From Balanoglossus misakiensis (taxonomy: Eukaryota > Hemichordata), in the NCBI GenBank assembly GCA_040954595.2, contig CM082588.2, positions 4,526,001 through 4,590,000 of the forward strand: 64,000 nt of DNA. Reading direction: 5' to 3'. Below are positions 39,129-51,990 of the stretch, piece after piece. The notes under the pieces are model-generated. The model searched no databases. It was not told the origin of the DNA and saw only the letters and a list, made by a program, of their open reading frames with translations. The first letter of the stretch is position 1. Every line of letters begins with the position of its first letter. The translations under genes were made by a program, and so were the position numbers.

Positions 39129-39170
39129 CCCGTTGCTATGGTAATTTGCCAAGTCTCTCGCGAGATCTCG
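39129..39170. promoter_or_regulatory. X-box-like motif beside a TCTCGCGAGA element
   Basis: An imperfect X-box, GTTGCTATGGTAAT (about 39132-39145), lies 10 bp before TCTCGCGAGA (39156-39165), followed by ATCTCGC. In vertebrates TCTCGCGAGA is a promoter element bound by BANP and reported for ZBTB33. The pair is promoter-like, but no gene start is recognised nearby. The second half overlaps the GCGAGATCTCGC core of the dispersed repeat. Confidence 0.35.
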
Positions 39171-40589
39171 CAATGAGCAGAAAGTCATCTATTTTCGAGA
39201 AATCTCTCCCACCCACTCCCATAATCCTCGTGGTAAATACTATAATGATATTCCCAGTCTTAGTGATGGATGTAGTTAGCGCGCTCTTTCGAAACGGACC
39301 TGCAATGTACACTTTAAAAGTCGGCAATTTCAAAGAGCTACCACTAACCATTTGAAATTCCTCCGCTAATGATAGCCGATATCTGTTGCCGCCTAATGAG
39401 AACTATTTATCTATAATATACGACATTTGCGTGACATGGTAACCTCCTTCTTGTCGATGTGTTTAACATGTGTCTGAAAATGGGCACCCTCCAAGGCGAA
39501 TGCGGCAATTATGGTCAGAGATTTCGCTCGGCATGGGAAGTATCAGACGGATTTTGGGGGCTTCTCTGTGAATTTGCGAAGAGACATCTGTGCGACCTGT
39601 CGGAAAGACATTGAAAACGCCCGCTATTTACGAATGAAACAAACATCGTAAATCACCGGAGTTATATTCCGTCTCGCGCACGCTCACACGGCAGACTTAA
39701 ATCTCCCCTAGCGGCAAACTGTTGTACCAGCACTGCAGAGTTTAGCATGATGCCGTTAGAGAGATTACCAGACAGCGTTCAAAATGAAACGTGCTATCTT
39801 TCAGTAGCATTCCGAGAGTTGCATTGAATTTTTAGAGGGTGGTGTTCATATGATGACGTGTCTGCATTTGAAGGAGAAAGGTGGCCCGAGGAAAGCCGAT
39901 ACATATCGACTCTGTCTCGAACAGACGACCACAGAGAAAATCTTAAAACGTTTTTGTTGGTGCGCCGAAATCGATAAAGATCGGCGGCGTTCTCGATAAT
40001 GGCCAAAAGGACAGAAACATATCATGGCATCTTCTCCGACAAACTAGGTCACATTGTTTCAGAACAACTTCGATGAGATATATCTCGCGGCCGCTGGAAT
40101 GTTTTCAAGTCGGCGACTGAGGGAAGCTCAGTAAAAGAAGACGAACGTTTCCAGACATTTAATCGGGCGTTAACTTCATCTGCAAGACCGCGGAATGACC
40201 TTGTGTCCGTAAACGACATATTTATCTGACAGTAATGGGTTGACGGCAGAATTTTGAAGTGAACGATGGAGGGGTTGTACGTCTGCTGCGTGCCAAACTT
40301 TTCCCGCCCGGTAAAGGGCTGAATAAATCACATTTATCGTGCCTAAAAAGAATACAAGACTATTTTTGTCCATGCACGAAGACATGGAAATTAAATGATT
40401 TTTTTAAATGCAGAATATTTGTGCAATATATATCCGGCACTGCACAGCAAGTGACCACAATGATTTTGTTGGCATCCATCGTCTACAAAATCTCCTGGGT
40501 GGTAAAGCAGACGATTAAGCTTCCGCCAAAAATAACCCTGATACAGCTATCATGATTAATGAGCGATGACTTAATAGTGTCTATCTCTG

Positions 40590-40705
40590 TGACGTCACAA
40601 TCAGCTCACTGGACAAGATTGTGCACGAATCAAACGTACCACTTGATATCGTCGTCACGTTGCTCGGTAGTAAAGTGCCCGACCGGACAGCTAGTGGTGA
40701 CGTCA
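40590..40705. promoter_or_regulatory. Pair of TGACGTCA palindromes
   Basis: Perfect CRE octamers at 40590-40597 and 40698-40705, 108 bp apart. Two full sites this close are unlikely by chance, so this is the best candidate CREB/ATF-responsive stretch in the window. No gene start is recognised next to it. Confidence 0.35.
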
Positions 40706-41785
40706 TTTCTGAGATTCAACAACTCTTGGATGGCCAGCGCTGCAGTTAATTGGGCGATGGTCTCACCCGTAGTGGGAACTGCCAGAAACACGTGCACGGT
40801 GCATCGTCACGGTTCGATGATTGTTAAATGCAAAGTATGACACAATTGCGCATGTGTACGTCGTTTTACGATAAATTTCAAGTGAGCAATAACGCGTTTT
40901 ATTGACGAAGAGGCGAGATCCCATGCATAAATTCATCACTCGCCATCCCCGTGTGTGCTACGTAATTTTAAGATGTCTGTGTTACCGGCCAAAAGCGTTT
41001 TAAATTGCGGTGACATTTGGGATGCTGGAAACAAGAGCATGGCCGATGTTTCACTGAGTTTTGACACCCCTTGCAAAATCTATTGACCCATCCCTGAGCC
41101 GTGGTTCCGGTCACTCACGGATTCGAATGACCAAATAGCATTGCGTCGACCGTGGCAGAGATTCGCAATGGAGGAACCATCTGCGGAGACTTATCAGCGA
41201 TGGCAACCAGTTTCGCCGCGGTGTGAGTAATTGCCCGGGCTAAGGAGGAGAAACCTCGCCGACAAAAAAACATAACAGGTTGATTAATGACTCGCCACCA
41301 AGCCCTGGCGTGTGAACAGAGTACCGAAGCATGGGAAAACTTGATATTTCTTTGATTAATGGTTTTGGTGTTTGTTTTCTCTCAAGAGCGCTTAGCGGTA
41401 GCTTTTCCGAACGATACATTCTAAAACTGAGAAACAGCTTAGTGACAGTGCAGCTTCGGCGGAAATTCTGTAAGAAAACACATCCGTCGGGAAAATGGGT
41501 GCTGGTAGTCACATGACTTTCGTGGGGGTAGTGTTCATGTTTTGGGACACATTTTAAACTGATTACAGGACTGTAAATAATGTCCTGATTTTATTGCGAC
41601 GATGTGCTAGTTCACCGAGATTGCAATCAGATGATCGTGTAAGCGAATATATGACGTGCGCACTTACCACTTACGAATGCCAATGCCTGGTTTTAATCTG
41701 CTGGCTGGCTGTGTTAAAGTATTCCCACCGAACAGCACATATATTTTAAGGTATAGTGTAACGTAATATAACCTGATGTAAGGAA

Positions 41786-41820
41786 CATGTAATGTAATGT
41801 AATGCAATGTAATGTGATGT
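41786..41820. repeat. Short AATGT tandem repeat
   Basis: About six to seven AATGT-like units with single-base variants (AATGC, GATGT). It may be a remnant of replication slippage. Confidence 0.75.
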
Positions 41821-43163
41821 CATTCCGGCACCTTTGCAGTCTGAGATCATACGGTCACTCGCAGACAATGGAGGCAACACTTTTTGAGCTTTTGACGACG
41901 TTCTTCCCCCTGCCATTTGGTTCACTTTGTATAAAGGTCAAAAGAGCAACATCAATCAATTCAATTGGCGGTCAAAGAAAGCAACAAAGCTATCGGGGTA
42001 ATGTCAGTAAAACATTGAAAGAATGGCCCTGTTCGTGGCACTGCGCCTGCGCTGTGGAACATGCGGCTATCAATTTGCGGCTATCTGGCCTATTTTGGCC
42101 TTTTGGAAAACACTACCGAATGGTCCAGTAACAGTGATAATTGCACGTAGTTGTCAAGTTTAGCCAATTTAGGTTATTCCATGGGAAGTAAATGCAAGCA
42201 GGTCGTCTGCAGGATATGTGTGACCTGACAGACGCACCACACACGAGGTGCTTGTGATGATTATAATGATGACGATGGTCCACCTTTGGCGTAGTTAGAG
42301 TATGTGATGACGGATCGATAGCCCGTCTATTCAAATGCAACTATGTTTAGGAATCGGAGAGGGAATCAAAGAGGCTGCAACGTGATTGAGGTCTTCGTTA
42401 TCTCAACAAGGGACGGCGGTTTCTCAGTTCAGCTGTTGTTCTTCTGTGGTGTTTTCTGAAAACCGAGCAGCCTGTTCGATATCAAGGGACCCGATGCGAA
42501 ATTGTTTTGACAGTGGTCCGTTTTGATGTTGTTGTGTTCTTTAATTGCCTGATAATTTCAGTTTGCCGCCATTAAACGTCTTGCACGAGCTTAGAAACAC
42601 ACCATCTCTCGAAAGATCCCCAGTCTAGTTTTATAGGCCCCTCTTATTTTTTATCATATCAAAAGTGCGTCAAATAAATTGGTTGATCCCGTTGCTTCAA
42701 AAGCGGACAGTTGGCGGACAGTTCAATAAAAACCAAGTCTCTGTCGGTGAAAATCGACGAAGGAAGGGTTTTTTAATCGGAGGCGGAAGATTTAACTTCG
42801 ACTACGATCAGAAAGAGAAAAAATAAATCATCGGCAGCTGGCTGCGGCGTGATGCATTTATGTTTTCAGAGAAATGTCATTTTAGAAGATTTCGTTGATC
42901 ATAAAGGCGAAGTAGGTACATTCCGGTACTAGTATAACTGCCCAAGGCCTAAAGTTCCTTCAGATTAAACATTGGGGGCGCCCTATAACCTCGACATCAC
43001 CATGACATTGAGGGATCGGTATCAGATCATCTTGGGGCAAGGCTGTTGTCATGTCAGTTGTCATTGGTGTGGTTATGTTTTGCGATAGCGTTGTCAGGTA
43101 GTGTGAATCGACTTGGTGTTGTCAAATTATCAAAACACACACCCGACTACACACCCATCGTTT

Positions 43164-43186
43164 CATCCATCCATCCATCCATCCAT
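43164..43186. repeat. (CATC)n microsatellite
   Basis: Nearly six uninterrupted CATC units in non-coding DNA. Confidence 0.9.
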
Positions 43187-46100
43187 ATGTATGTATCAAC
43201 TTAGGCCCTATAGCCAGGATCCTGACTGATGCGCACGCAGAAAGACGAGCGGTGTTTGTGTTAGTGGTAGGTGGTTGACCCCAGCACAGAATTGCTCGAC
43301 ACATGCACATGTGTTATACAGTTTGACATATCACGGGTAAAATTACATGTAAGTTCAACAGATCAAACGGTGAGTGATTAGCCATGTTTATCCACACAAA
43401 CAACTAGAAAAACGAGCAACGTCTTTGCACTTAGAATATTTCAACGTCTTAGAGGTTGGCCACATGATTATTGCTATCTAATTTATTCGTCTGATGGAAA
43501 TATACCAGAGAGAGTTGAAGTACGTAAGGTCCTTCTTGTGAAGATACTGTCTCTTTGAAACGATGGGAAACAGTAATATGTTGTACATTGCTGCGGTTTA
43601 CGGATTGGAGATGAAAGAAAGATGGAGGATCTCGCGAGGTTTCCTTTCTAAGTTCAAATAAAAGTAGGACGCAGGCGGGCCTGAGTAGGGACGGGTCTCT
43701 GTCTGAGACACCTGTTGTAACAGGCATCCTGTCTGCGCATGTGCTCTCTACAACTGCGGAGTAATGTCGGTCCTTTGTGGTCGGAGAGCGATGCGGGGAC
43801 CGGACAGTGACAGTTGAAAATTCCCGCGGGAGAGCATCGATGAAATGGCGGAATTCGCGGAATTTCAAGTTCGTTTCAAGATTGATTGCTTCGTGTCGGC
43901 CGCAGTGAATGGGAGTGGAGTTTCTGGTTCTGTCCGGTAGATTCCCAGTCCACAGGGAGCACAGAAAGGACCTCGTATCGCGGAGGGGTTAATTGGCCCC
44001 GGCCAGTCCCCGCTAAACATCAATGCAAACGTCTTGACCCCCATCTCCAAGCCTCCTGGATAAAAAGGAGTCATACGGTTCCAAGCGAGTAAATCCCAGT
44101 GGCGCATTGATATCGATAGCGGTCTCAGATGACACCATTTGCAAATCAGACATGTCCGCGACTCGGTCGTTTGGTCGCACGACCGTCCCACAAACGCTAT
44201 CTCAAATATTCGGGGTACCCACTCAGAACACTCGTGTCTCGAGCTTAGTCACTGATACGTGCATGATGCATGTCTTGATAAGATATCCCAGGTGTCCTTT
44301 CACTGTGCAATCATCCGATGATGTCATAAACAGGTGTTCCTATTTAAATTACACCGAACAATGTTTATGATATTGATATATAAATGTGACTAGTTTATAG
44401 CCATTCAATAAATACCAGCGATATACTGTGTATCATCCCATTATACTTTTTGTCTTTTTGCCTGTCTCTTTGCTTGTGTTTGTGTGCTACATGTACCACC
44501 TTACTTTTAACATACATGTACACTCATACACACTTGTATGTTTATATTCAGTTTCCTTTTTTTTTCTTTTCTAGAATGAGAAATTACCAACTGACCTTCG
44601 CGAGAATAGTACAATCAATGCAAATAGGTATGTGAATTTGTCGAAATACCACCGTAGTCGTTATATATAGATTTACTTCTTTCATGCTTTTAAGCTATAT
44701 AGTGAAACGGGACCTTGAAATTCCGACAACACTTGGCGTACACAAGGTCGACAGAGAAGATGATTCTCGTGATGGATGACGGAGGAGATAACATGAATCA
44801 GGTTGTGCGAAGAAAACCATTATCACGGCCGTCATTGGCACGTCGTAAAAATCGTACGAGCTGGCGACTGTGAAGAACTTCGGATAAATTTTGAATGAAA
44901 GCGAGGCTGGCAATCAAATATCTTCACTGTCTCTCTCCAAACCAGTCACGTGACGGGCTGAAATGTGCCTGTATCGGAAAATTATCACCGTATCACCACG
45001 GGGAATTATTTTTTAGTGTGCTCATTACCTTTTTTATTGCATGGGTCGTATTTCCTTCACAAATATTACGAAAATATCCTTATACCCGAATTCACGTGCT
45101 GGCCGATAGCGGGGGCCGACTAAATCTTGACTTAGCTTTAATCATTCAGACTGCACGTGCAGCCCACGAGATAGAGCTCGGTCCTTGGCCCCGTTGGCAT
45201 ATCGCATCCTGTTTTTTATGAATTTGCCGTTTCTTGGAAACGTGATGATTGCTAATTTTTCTGTGTGGGAAGTTATTTACAATGAAAGCACGCTTTGGGA
45301 GAAGACGTTCACCTTGTATCTGAATCTTGGAGCGGAAATGATACACTTGACAATTTTCTCAGTGTGAAAAATAATATCCCAAAAATGTCATTATTACACC
45401 TACGGCATTTCATGCCAAAACAACCACTATTGTAATTTATAATTCTGTTATACTGCCCATGCCAATGGTCCCTCATATTTTATTGCACCGATATGAGAGA
45501 AACATTCGAATATCCCGATGGCACGAGAAGAACCACCGTGATGGCGGTGCTGAAACAGAAACTCATCACATCATTAGAGCGGGAAATTCCGAACACGACA
45601 AATGATGAATCTCTCTTCTTTCACCCACAGTGCAACGTTTCAAATGACGTGCACAGGTCCTTACGATGCCCTTGGGTAGAAATCTCAATCAACCAGCCCT
45701 TGCCATGCGAAGTATAGCGTTCTCTTCATCTCCAACACGGCTCGGCGAAACGTGCGCATCAGCGACAGCTACGATCAAAATCGGCTGACCATTTTACGAT
45801 CCAGTGGTCGTCTGGCTCCAATAACCTTGAACAGAATCTCGTAAAAACTTTACCGTTTCTTCTTACGAGCGCTGATTTTAGCTCTACGAGCACAGCGATG
45901 CAATTTTGCGCGGGCAGTAAATCATATTCCACTCCAATAAACGCTGCCGAGTATGATTGAGTGTATTAGGACATCGAGAGAGTTGTAAATATATTGGCCC
46001 ATGTCATATCAAGGTCAGACAAATATCTCTAGATCAGTGTGTTTCAACCTTTTATTCACTCGGTCGTTGATACACCCAGCGTTGAAAATGCCCTTTTACA

Positions 46101-46795
46101 AACACACCCTCCCACGAGAATCATGGTTCTCACTTCCCGCGAAAGCTCCGAGTCAAAATGATGCCTTCATATGCATGTTTAGATCGTTGGGAAAGAAAGT
46201 CGATTTTTCTTCATCTGATGCGAGTTCGCTAACGAGCTTTTTATTAATATAAATAGTTTCTCTGAAACACGCCTGTGTCAAAAGGCTGCATCCTTTCTTT
46301 CAACGAGTACATTTGTTAAATCGGACCGTGCCCGAGGTGACCGCTCCCTCATCAGTCTCCGCTGTCATCTTCGAATTGAAAGCGTATAGGACGATTGGCT
46401 TCTAGAGGGGTCACTGGCCGGGCTAATTGCCGACACCCGGAACCAGCTGAAGTCGTATACAAAGTGATTGATGGTGTCTTAGACGTTGAGCTTGAAGTCG
46501 GCTTTGAAACCGAACAAAAAATAGACTCCGGTTTCAGGAAGTGACGCATGTGTGTTACCTGTCGGGCCATGTCGGACAGGAAATGAAGAAATGTCTCGCT
46601 TTGATAGTTAAATAAATTAATAGACGAGTATGTTACGCGTTTAATTTCCTCGTTGTTATGAAAGCCAAACACCATTAAATCCAAGCGTCGCAACGTTAGA
46701 TGGGTTAACTTCTCGTTTCTTCCTGTATGCGTGTTTCGCTTTTCAATAAAAAGGTGCTTTAAACCAAGAGAAATATCCGCGCATACCGGCCAATG

Positions 46796-46855
46796 GACCG
46801 TTTCCCGAACTCAAAGCGGCCCTGCGAGATCTCGCGTGGCTAGGAAGTTTATATG
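46796..46855 (+). repeat. Dispersed 60-bp repeat, copy 2
   Basis: Same orientation and length as 7705-7764, with 50 of 60 positions identical including the complete GCGAGATCTCGCGTG core. Flanks on both sides diverge at once, which suggests a short conserved motif or a fragment of an old interspersed element. Confidence 0.65.
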
Positions 46856-47890
46856 GGAGGACATTACAGTGACAGTGATATAGCAAGACAACACATGGCC
46901 AATCGAGTTAAACAGCACAAAAGTCACACTTTGGTGGAAGCCATAGTTGACCATCATGCTGGAAGTCACTAAACAAAGCACGCCTGTCAAACTTCCTGTT
47001 TTAATAAAAAAAATAATGCAAATTCTAATGGTTTGAAATATTGAAAAAAGTAAAAATCACAAAAAAATGCAAAAAACCTGCATCTCATATCCTTAAGTTA
47101 AAGGTTTTATTTCCCCCAATGTGCGATATTAAATTCTTGCAAGCGGAAGGACGCCAACATGACAGTCACAGATGGCTTGACTATAAAACAACGGAAAGGT
47201 CTTTAGTCTTACCAAGTGCTGGGGTCGACAAATAGTAACCAAAATATTGAAGCAAAGGTCAGTCGCCTCGATAGCACCCATTAGCCGAAGTGCATGCACT
47301 ATTAAGCGCGGAGGGATACGATCACCGTGATTGCTAGTGCGGTGCGGTTTTCTTTTTGTGTGCGCTATGCCGCGATCTGGTTAATTTACAACCCGGTGGC
47401 GGTTTAGTGAGCTGGCTAGCACCCTCCTGGTGCTGTGGCCCAAACAAACACACTGTGTTCAGAAATATCGCAATGGCAAACACGAGGCTGAGATTGACTG
47501 TCTGTTCGCTCGCGGACAATAGTCACTGGCAACTTCATTACTGAACGAGCTTAACTTGAAAATCGTCGATAGATGGAATGTCGAACTTTGAACTGATATG
47601 GCAGGATATCGAACGACGAAACAAGATAGCAGAACAACATTCTATGATTACGGTACGATAGGCGGCAGTGCAGGTGTTTCTAATGACAGTTTTGCCCGAA
47701 GGGAGTCAACGCTCCCCGTGCTTTAGCGCATGCGTCAATATTTTTTCAGTTTATCCATGTCGAGAGCAAATATATATATATTTTTTTTGTATTCATGACG
47801 ACGCTCCCTATATTTAGCCGATTTAGGTCCCTTACAGATACCTATTTTCCCAATTTTGTGTAAATCGTGATTAACTTCCCTGTTATGCTG

Positions 47891-47957
<67 letters not shown>

Positions 47958-48023
47958 CGGATGATGATGATACAGACGGACACAAAGACAGACAGACAGG
48001 CACACAGACACACACAGACAGAC
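47891..48023. repeat. (TGA)n microsatellite followed by CAGA/CACA-rich tract
   Basis: About 22 TGA units to 47957, one interruption, four more units to 47971, then a tract of GACA and CACA units to about 48023. The poly-Ser reading on the minus strand is an artefact. Confidence 0.9.
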
Positions 48024-48844
48024 AAAAGCTTGCGTTGCTTTGGAAAAAGAACCTTCAACGATCAGGGAAAGTTTAAAATAACCGACCAGGGTCGTTTCAT
48101 GTTAACGTTTTATTGGACAGTTTAATGTCAGTGGAAATTGAGTTTTATTTACTCGATACGAATACATTGAACTAAATTAAAAATAACTGGCTCCAGTTGG
48201 TCGCGGGCGGTTGGACTCTGAAAAAAAAATCAAATTCGAGTTAGTCGTGTTTGAGGCTTTCACGTAATTACATTTATCCGCAATTAAGGAAGACGTGTAT
48301 TAAAAAACCGAGCAATAAATAAATCAGTAATTACAAACTACGTCATCCTGATGCCACTGACAAAGAGAATGATTTTTCCCTCTCGTCTAAGGCTACCGCG
48401 ATATGGCGGGTCCACCACATTATTATAGTACAGGTGGTTAGTGTGACGTCATAACAGTGTCAAGGACACAGCTCTCTCGACTTCCAATACAATAGCTGTT
48501 CTCTGCCGAGTTCATATCACATCAAATTGATCGCAAAACCCCCAACTGGACAGTGAAGTGATCTTGGAATCCTGGCGTTCAAATTAAGCGTACAGATGCT
48601 AGGCTGTGGTTAATTTATAGGCGCGTAAACCCAGCAGTCGTCAAATAAAACTGGAGTCATTGTGTAGCTTTTATTGCGGCCGCCACTTCTCGTAACTTTT
48701 CATCGAAATTTGCGCGTCCATTATTACCGCAGTGTTTATCACATCCACTGATGTTGGTGGCGCTGTGACATCGGGGCCGCTTGTGGTGCATAGGGGACAC
48801 ACAAATGTTTCCCCCTTCCTCGTCCTCGGAATTGCCTCTGTTTT

Positions 48845-48846
<2 letters not shown>
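48024..48846. other. Non-coding spacer between microsatellites
   Basis: No exon or repeat family recognised. A CRE octamer TGACGTCA lies at 48444-48451. Confidence 0.5.
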
Positions 48847-48908
<62 letters not shown>

Positions 48909-48965
48909 TCTCCCCTCTCTCTCTGTCTCTCTTTGTCTCTCTGTCTCTCTGTCTCTCTGTCTCTC

Positions 48966-49013
<48 letters not shown>
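48847..49013. repeat. (CT)n microsatellite with GTCTCT interruptions
   Basis: About 165 bp of CT dinucleotides with regular GTCTCT and CCCTCT interruptions. The Arg/Glu and Ser/Leu low-complexity ORFs here are artefacts of the repeat. Confidence 0.95.
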
Positions 49014-49015
<2 letters not shown>

Positions 49016-49381
49016 AATCATGATAATAGCATATCACACGTAAGGTAATACATTGTAGTAGCATAATGATACTATAATATTTAGCTGACGTAACCTGGAT
49101 CTGTATACATATTCATTTACATGGATGCAATCATCCGAATTCCAACTGCCGGTCGATATCATGTTACATTTATCCTTCATCTCTGTGTCCATGGTTATAT
49201 GAAGAGCGCCATCTACGCTGGCAAAGAAATATTCCTATTTTTAAAAGCATTTCTTAATAATTGTGCTGATACATTTCTCCCCATCCCCTATTTTCATTTC
49301 CAAAACTCCTGTATTCTCGCAAGTTAGTTATTTTTGAAACACACATACATTAATCCATGGAGCAAATGGGGATATATTTAT

Positions 49382-49960
49382 GAACCTTGATGATCGGCCC
49401 CGTGTATAAAATCCTATCTAAGAACCTTAGTGATCGGCCCCGTGTATAAAATCCTATCTAAGAACCTTGGTGATCGGCCCCGTGTATAAAATCGTATCTA
49501 AGAACCTTGGTGATCGGCCACGTGTATAAAATCGTATTTAAGAACCTTGATGATCGGCCCCGTGTATAAAATCCTATCTAAGAACCTTGGTGATCTGCAC
49601 CGTGTATAAAATCCTATTTAAGAATCTTAGTGATCGGCCCCGTGTATAAAATCGTATCTAAGAACCTTGGTGATCGGCCCCGTGTATAAAATCGTATCTA
49701 AGAACCTTGGTGATCGGCCACGTGTATAAAATCGTATCTAAGATACTTGGTGATCGGCCACGTGTATAAAATCGTATCTAAGAACCTTGGTGATCGGCCG
49801 CGTGTATAAAATCCTATCTAAGAACCTTAGTGATCGGCCCCGTGTATAAAATCGTATCTAAGAATCTTAGTGATCGGCCCCGTGTATAAAATCGTATCTA
49901 AGAACCTTAGTGATCGGCCCCGTGTATAAAATCGTATCTAAGAACCTTGGTGATCGGCTA
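49382..49960 (+). repeat. 40-bp minisatellite, about 14.5 copies, each with TATAAAAT
   Basis: A tandem unit of exactly 40 bp has units beginning TGATCGG at 49391, 49431, 49471 and so on to 49951. Each complete unit carries CGTGTATAAAATC followed by TATCTAAGAACCTT or a one- or two-base variant. Units differ at few positions: C or G after AAAATC (5 versus 9 of 14 units), and C, A or G before CGTG. Three units (starting 49511, 49711 and 49751) thereby contain the E-box CACGTG next to the TATA-like sequence. There are no indels, so the array expanded recently or is being homogenised. It is not a CRISPR array: there is no repeat/spacer alternation. Confidence 0.95.
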
Positions 49961-51600
49961 GCGAAATATGGTTTGGGATAGGCTGGCACCTGTATGTTTT
50001 ACGTACAAATATTATGAATATGTGGATGACTGAGTTGCCAAGCACCCGTATAAGTTGGTGGGGGCATTAACATACATGAAATTCATTATCAAAGAAACAT
50101 TTTTCTGCAGATAAAGTACTTTCGCTACTTTTCAAGTTTCAGGAAAGCAGGTTGTTAAGTTTTCATTTGAAGGTGGCCTGCATTGTAATCCGTAAGCTTG
50201 GAGCTGTAGTACTACTTTCTGAATGTTTTCTCAACGATTCCAAGACGGAAGAAAACATGGCTGATTATGGCAGTTTGGCCAAAATCTTTGCACAAATAAA
50301 AATTCCAACTTCTCCGATAAGTTAGGGCGAGTAAGTTCATCAGGCCTGTATCCCAAAGTGTTATCCAGGAATGTGTTAACTTTCATTGCATGCATAATTA
50401 AGCTTTTAGGCCCTGGTACATCAAAGACGAGTTCCTATATGCAATCCACACCGATTCCACGCGCTATTCCTATTGCAAAATTGGATTGCACCATGCTTTT
50501 GAAGTCGTTGTTGTTGCATGAGACTTGCACTGGTCGCGAAAGAAAATTCAGACGACAACGAGTGGAACTTATCAGAATAAACTGTTTTAGTATTTCTTAG
50601 ACCATAAAGACCAAAATCACTCGGTACATGAACACATCAACATGAGATTCACTCTCTCGTCCACCCATGGTCTTGAAAATGGTCGATTGATTGTACAAAA
50701 ATCAGGATACGGATAAAACCATAGATGGTGTTTAAACATAGGTGTCATACAGTACACTTAATTTTGCGCTGAAAGAGAATTCTAAATTTTCTCCGTCAAT
50801 TTTGCCATCTGAAAATCGAGATTATTAACTAAAACCATATATCGAAGAAGTGTTTATGCTGGGCACTCTGAATTCTATTTTTACATCTTTTATAACAGGT
50901 GATAAAGCATGCGTCGAAAGGTGCGTGAACTCGTGTGTGAATCGTGGGAACTGTGGGTTAACTGACGAATCACACATATGAAGTGTTAATCTAATTAATA
51001 TGGATGAACGACCCTCTATAAATATACAGTATTCAGTGAAATTGTGCTTGAGAGGAATATGTACCATTTAATAGTTAAAGTGATGTGGAAAACTTCTTTT
51101 GATTTGCCTGAAGTTGTAAGTCCTGGCCAATACATGATACAGACAAATTTCTTCTCTGATTTTTTTCTCAGATGCGAATCTCTCCCAGTACATCATTGAA
51201 ATCATCGTTGGTGGCGTATATGTGATAATCTGCCGAACTCCACATGTGAATATTGAGCATTACACATGCAAACAAGGGACATGCATTTGTTAAGTGGTAG
51301 TACCACAGACGTCAGACGTGTGTATTATCATTCAAATACGCGGATACCTGTGTCTTCTATGGTCACTTTTTAAGTCAGTGGCTGTATCACTATCAGAGAA
51401 TCGTGAGGTCATCACCCGAAGGCGGAGCTTTCGTTGTGTGCGCCCCTTTTTGATTCGACAATCTCGAATTCGCGCCACCCGGACAGAGGACAGTGTGTTC
51501 CCCGTCAGTGGTTCAAATATTACGTCGCACAAAGATTCTGGCTGTGGAAGTATTGGAACTAGTTCACAGCATCCTGGACTGTGTGTTCGACTCACCAAGC
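49961..51600. other. Non-coding span before the probable ankyrin-gene promoter
   Basis: No coding exon recognised. The short ORFs at 50358-50600 and 51294-51626 match no family I know. CpG content is moderate and the sequence is otherwise featureless. Confidence 0.5.
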
Positions 51601-51639
51601 ATGTTAACCGTATTTTGGAAGATTAAGTTATCGATCTGA

Positions 51640-51990
51640 CCGCAACAAGATACTGTGTCCATTTCACACACAAAACAATACTTGTGTGTCACAGGGCTTC
51701 GAGCTTCGTTCATCATCATCCAGAGAGAGTGTTGTGTGACTCAAACAACAGTGTGAGATGTTGTAACTTTTTTTAATGGTATTCGTGTCAGACAACCCCG
51801 CTTGAACTTTTGGTAAACATATTGCGATCTTATCGGAGCAACCACCGAGTCGAGATTTTCAAGTGTGATGACATTGTGATAGTGTGTTCTGTAATGGTCC
51901 AAGCGTTCGAATTCGGAGACAGGACTTAAAAACAGTCAACAAAAACACAACGGGAAAGACTACCAGTTGACTCACGACGATATATACATG
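51640..51990 (+). other. Candidate non-coding first exon of the ankyrin-repeat gene
   Basis: A strong donor, ACATG|GTAAGT, ends the segment at 51990/51991, and CpG depletion typical of a transcribed, methylated body begins about 600 bp further on. These two facts suggest a transcription start within the few hundred bases upstream. The 5' end is not defined by the sequence and the left coordinate is nominal. Splicing to the exon at 62937 is inferred, not seen. Confidence 0.3.

Larger units (their letters stand above)
38611..47880. other. Intergenic span right of the satellite, no supportable gene
   Basis: About 9 kb of CpG-replete non-coding DNA with short unrelated ORFs only. It contains an X-box-like site and TCTCGCGAGA at 39129-39165, two CRE octamers 108 bp apart near 40.6 kb, a short AATGT tandem near 41.79 kb, a (CATC)n microsatellite at 43.16 kb, and copy 2 of the dispersed 60-bp repeat at 46796. 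Confidence 0.6.

Noticed and set aside
43865-44191. 108-codon minus-strand ORF in G/C-rich DNA
   Set aside because: No recognised family, and the overlapping plus-strand frames are equally open, which suggests composition rather than coding.
48657-49064. Arg/Glu-rich and Ser/Leu-rich ORFs
   Set aside because: Direct translations of the (CT)n microsatellite.
49382-49960. Regularly repeated units as a CRISPR-like array
   Set aside because: Units are contiguous 40-bp tandems with no unique spacers, and the genome is eukaryotic.
51294-51626. 110-codon plus-strand ORF just upstream of the proposed first exon
   Set aside because: No domain, signal peptide or coding-like pattern; more simply part of the promoter region or leader.
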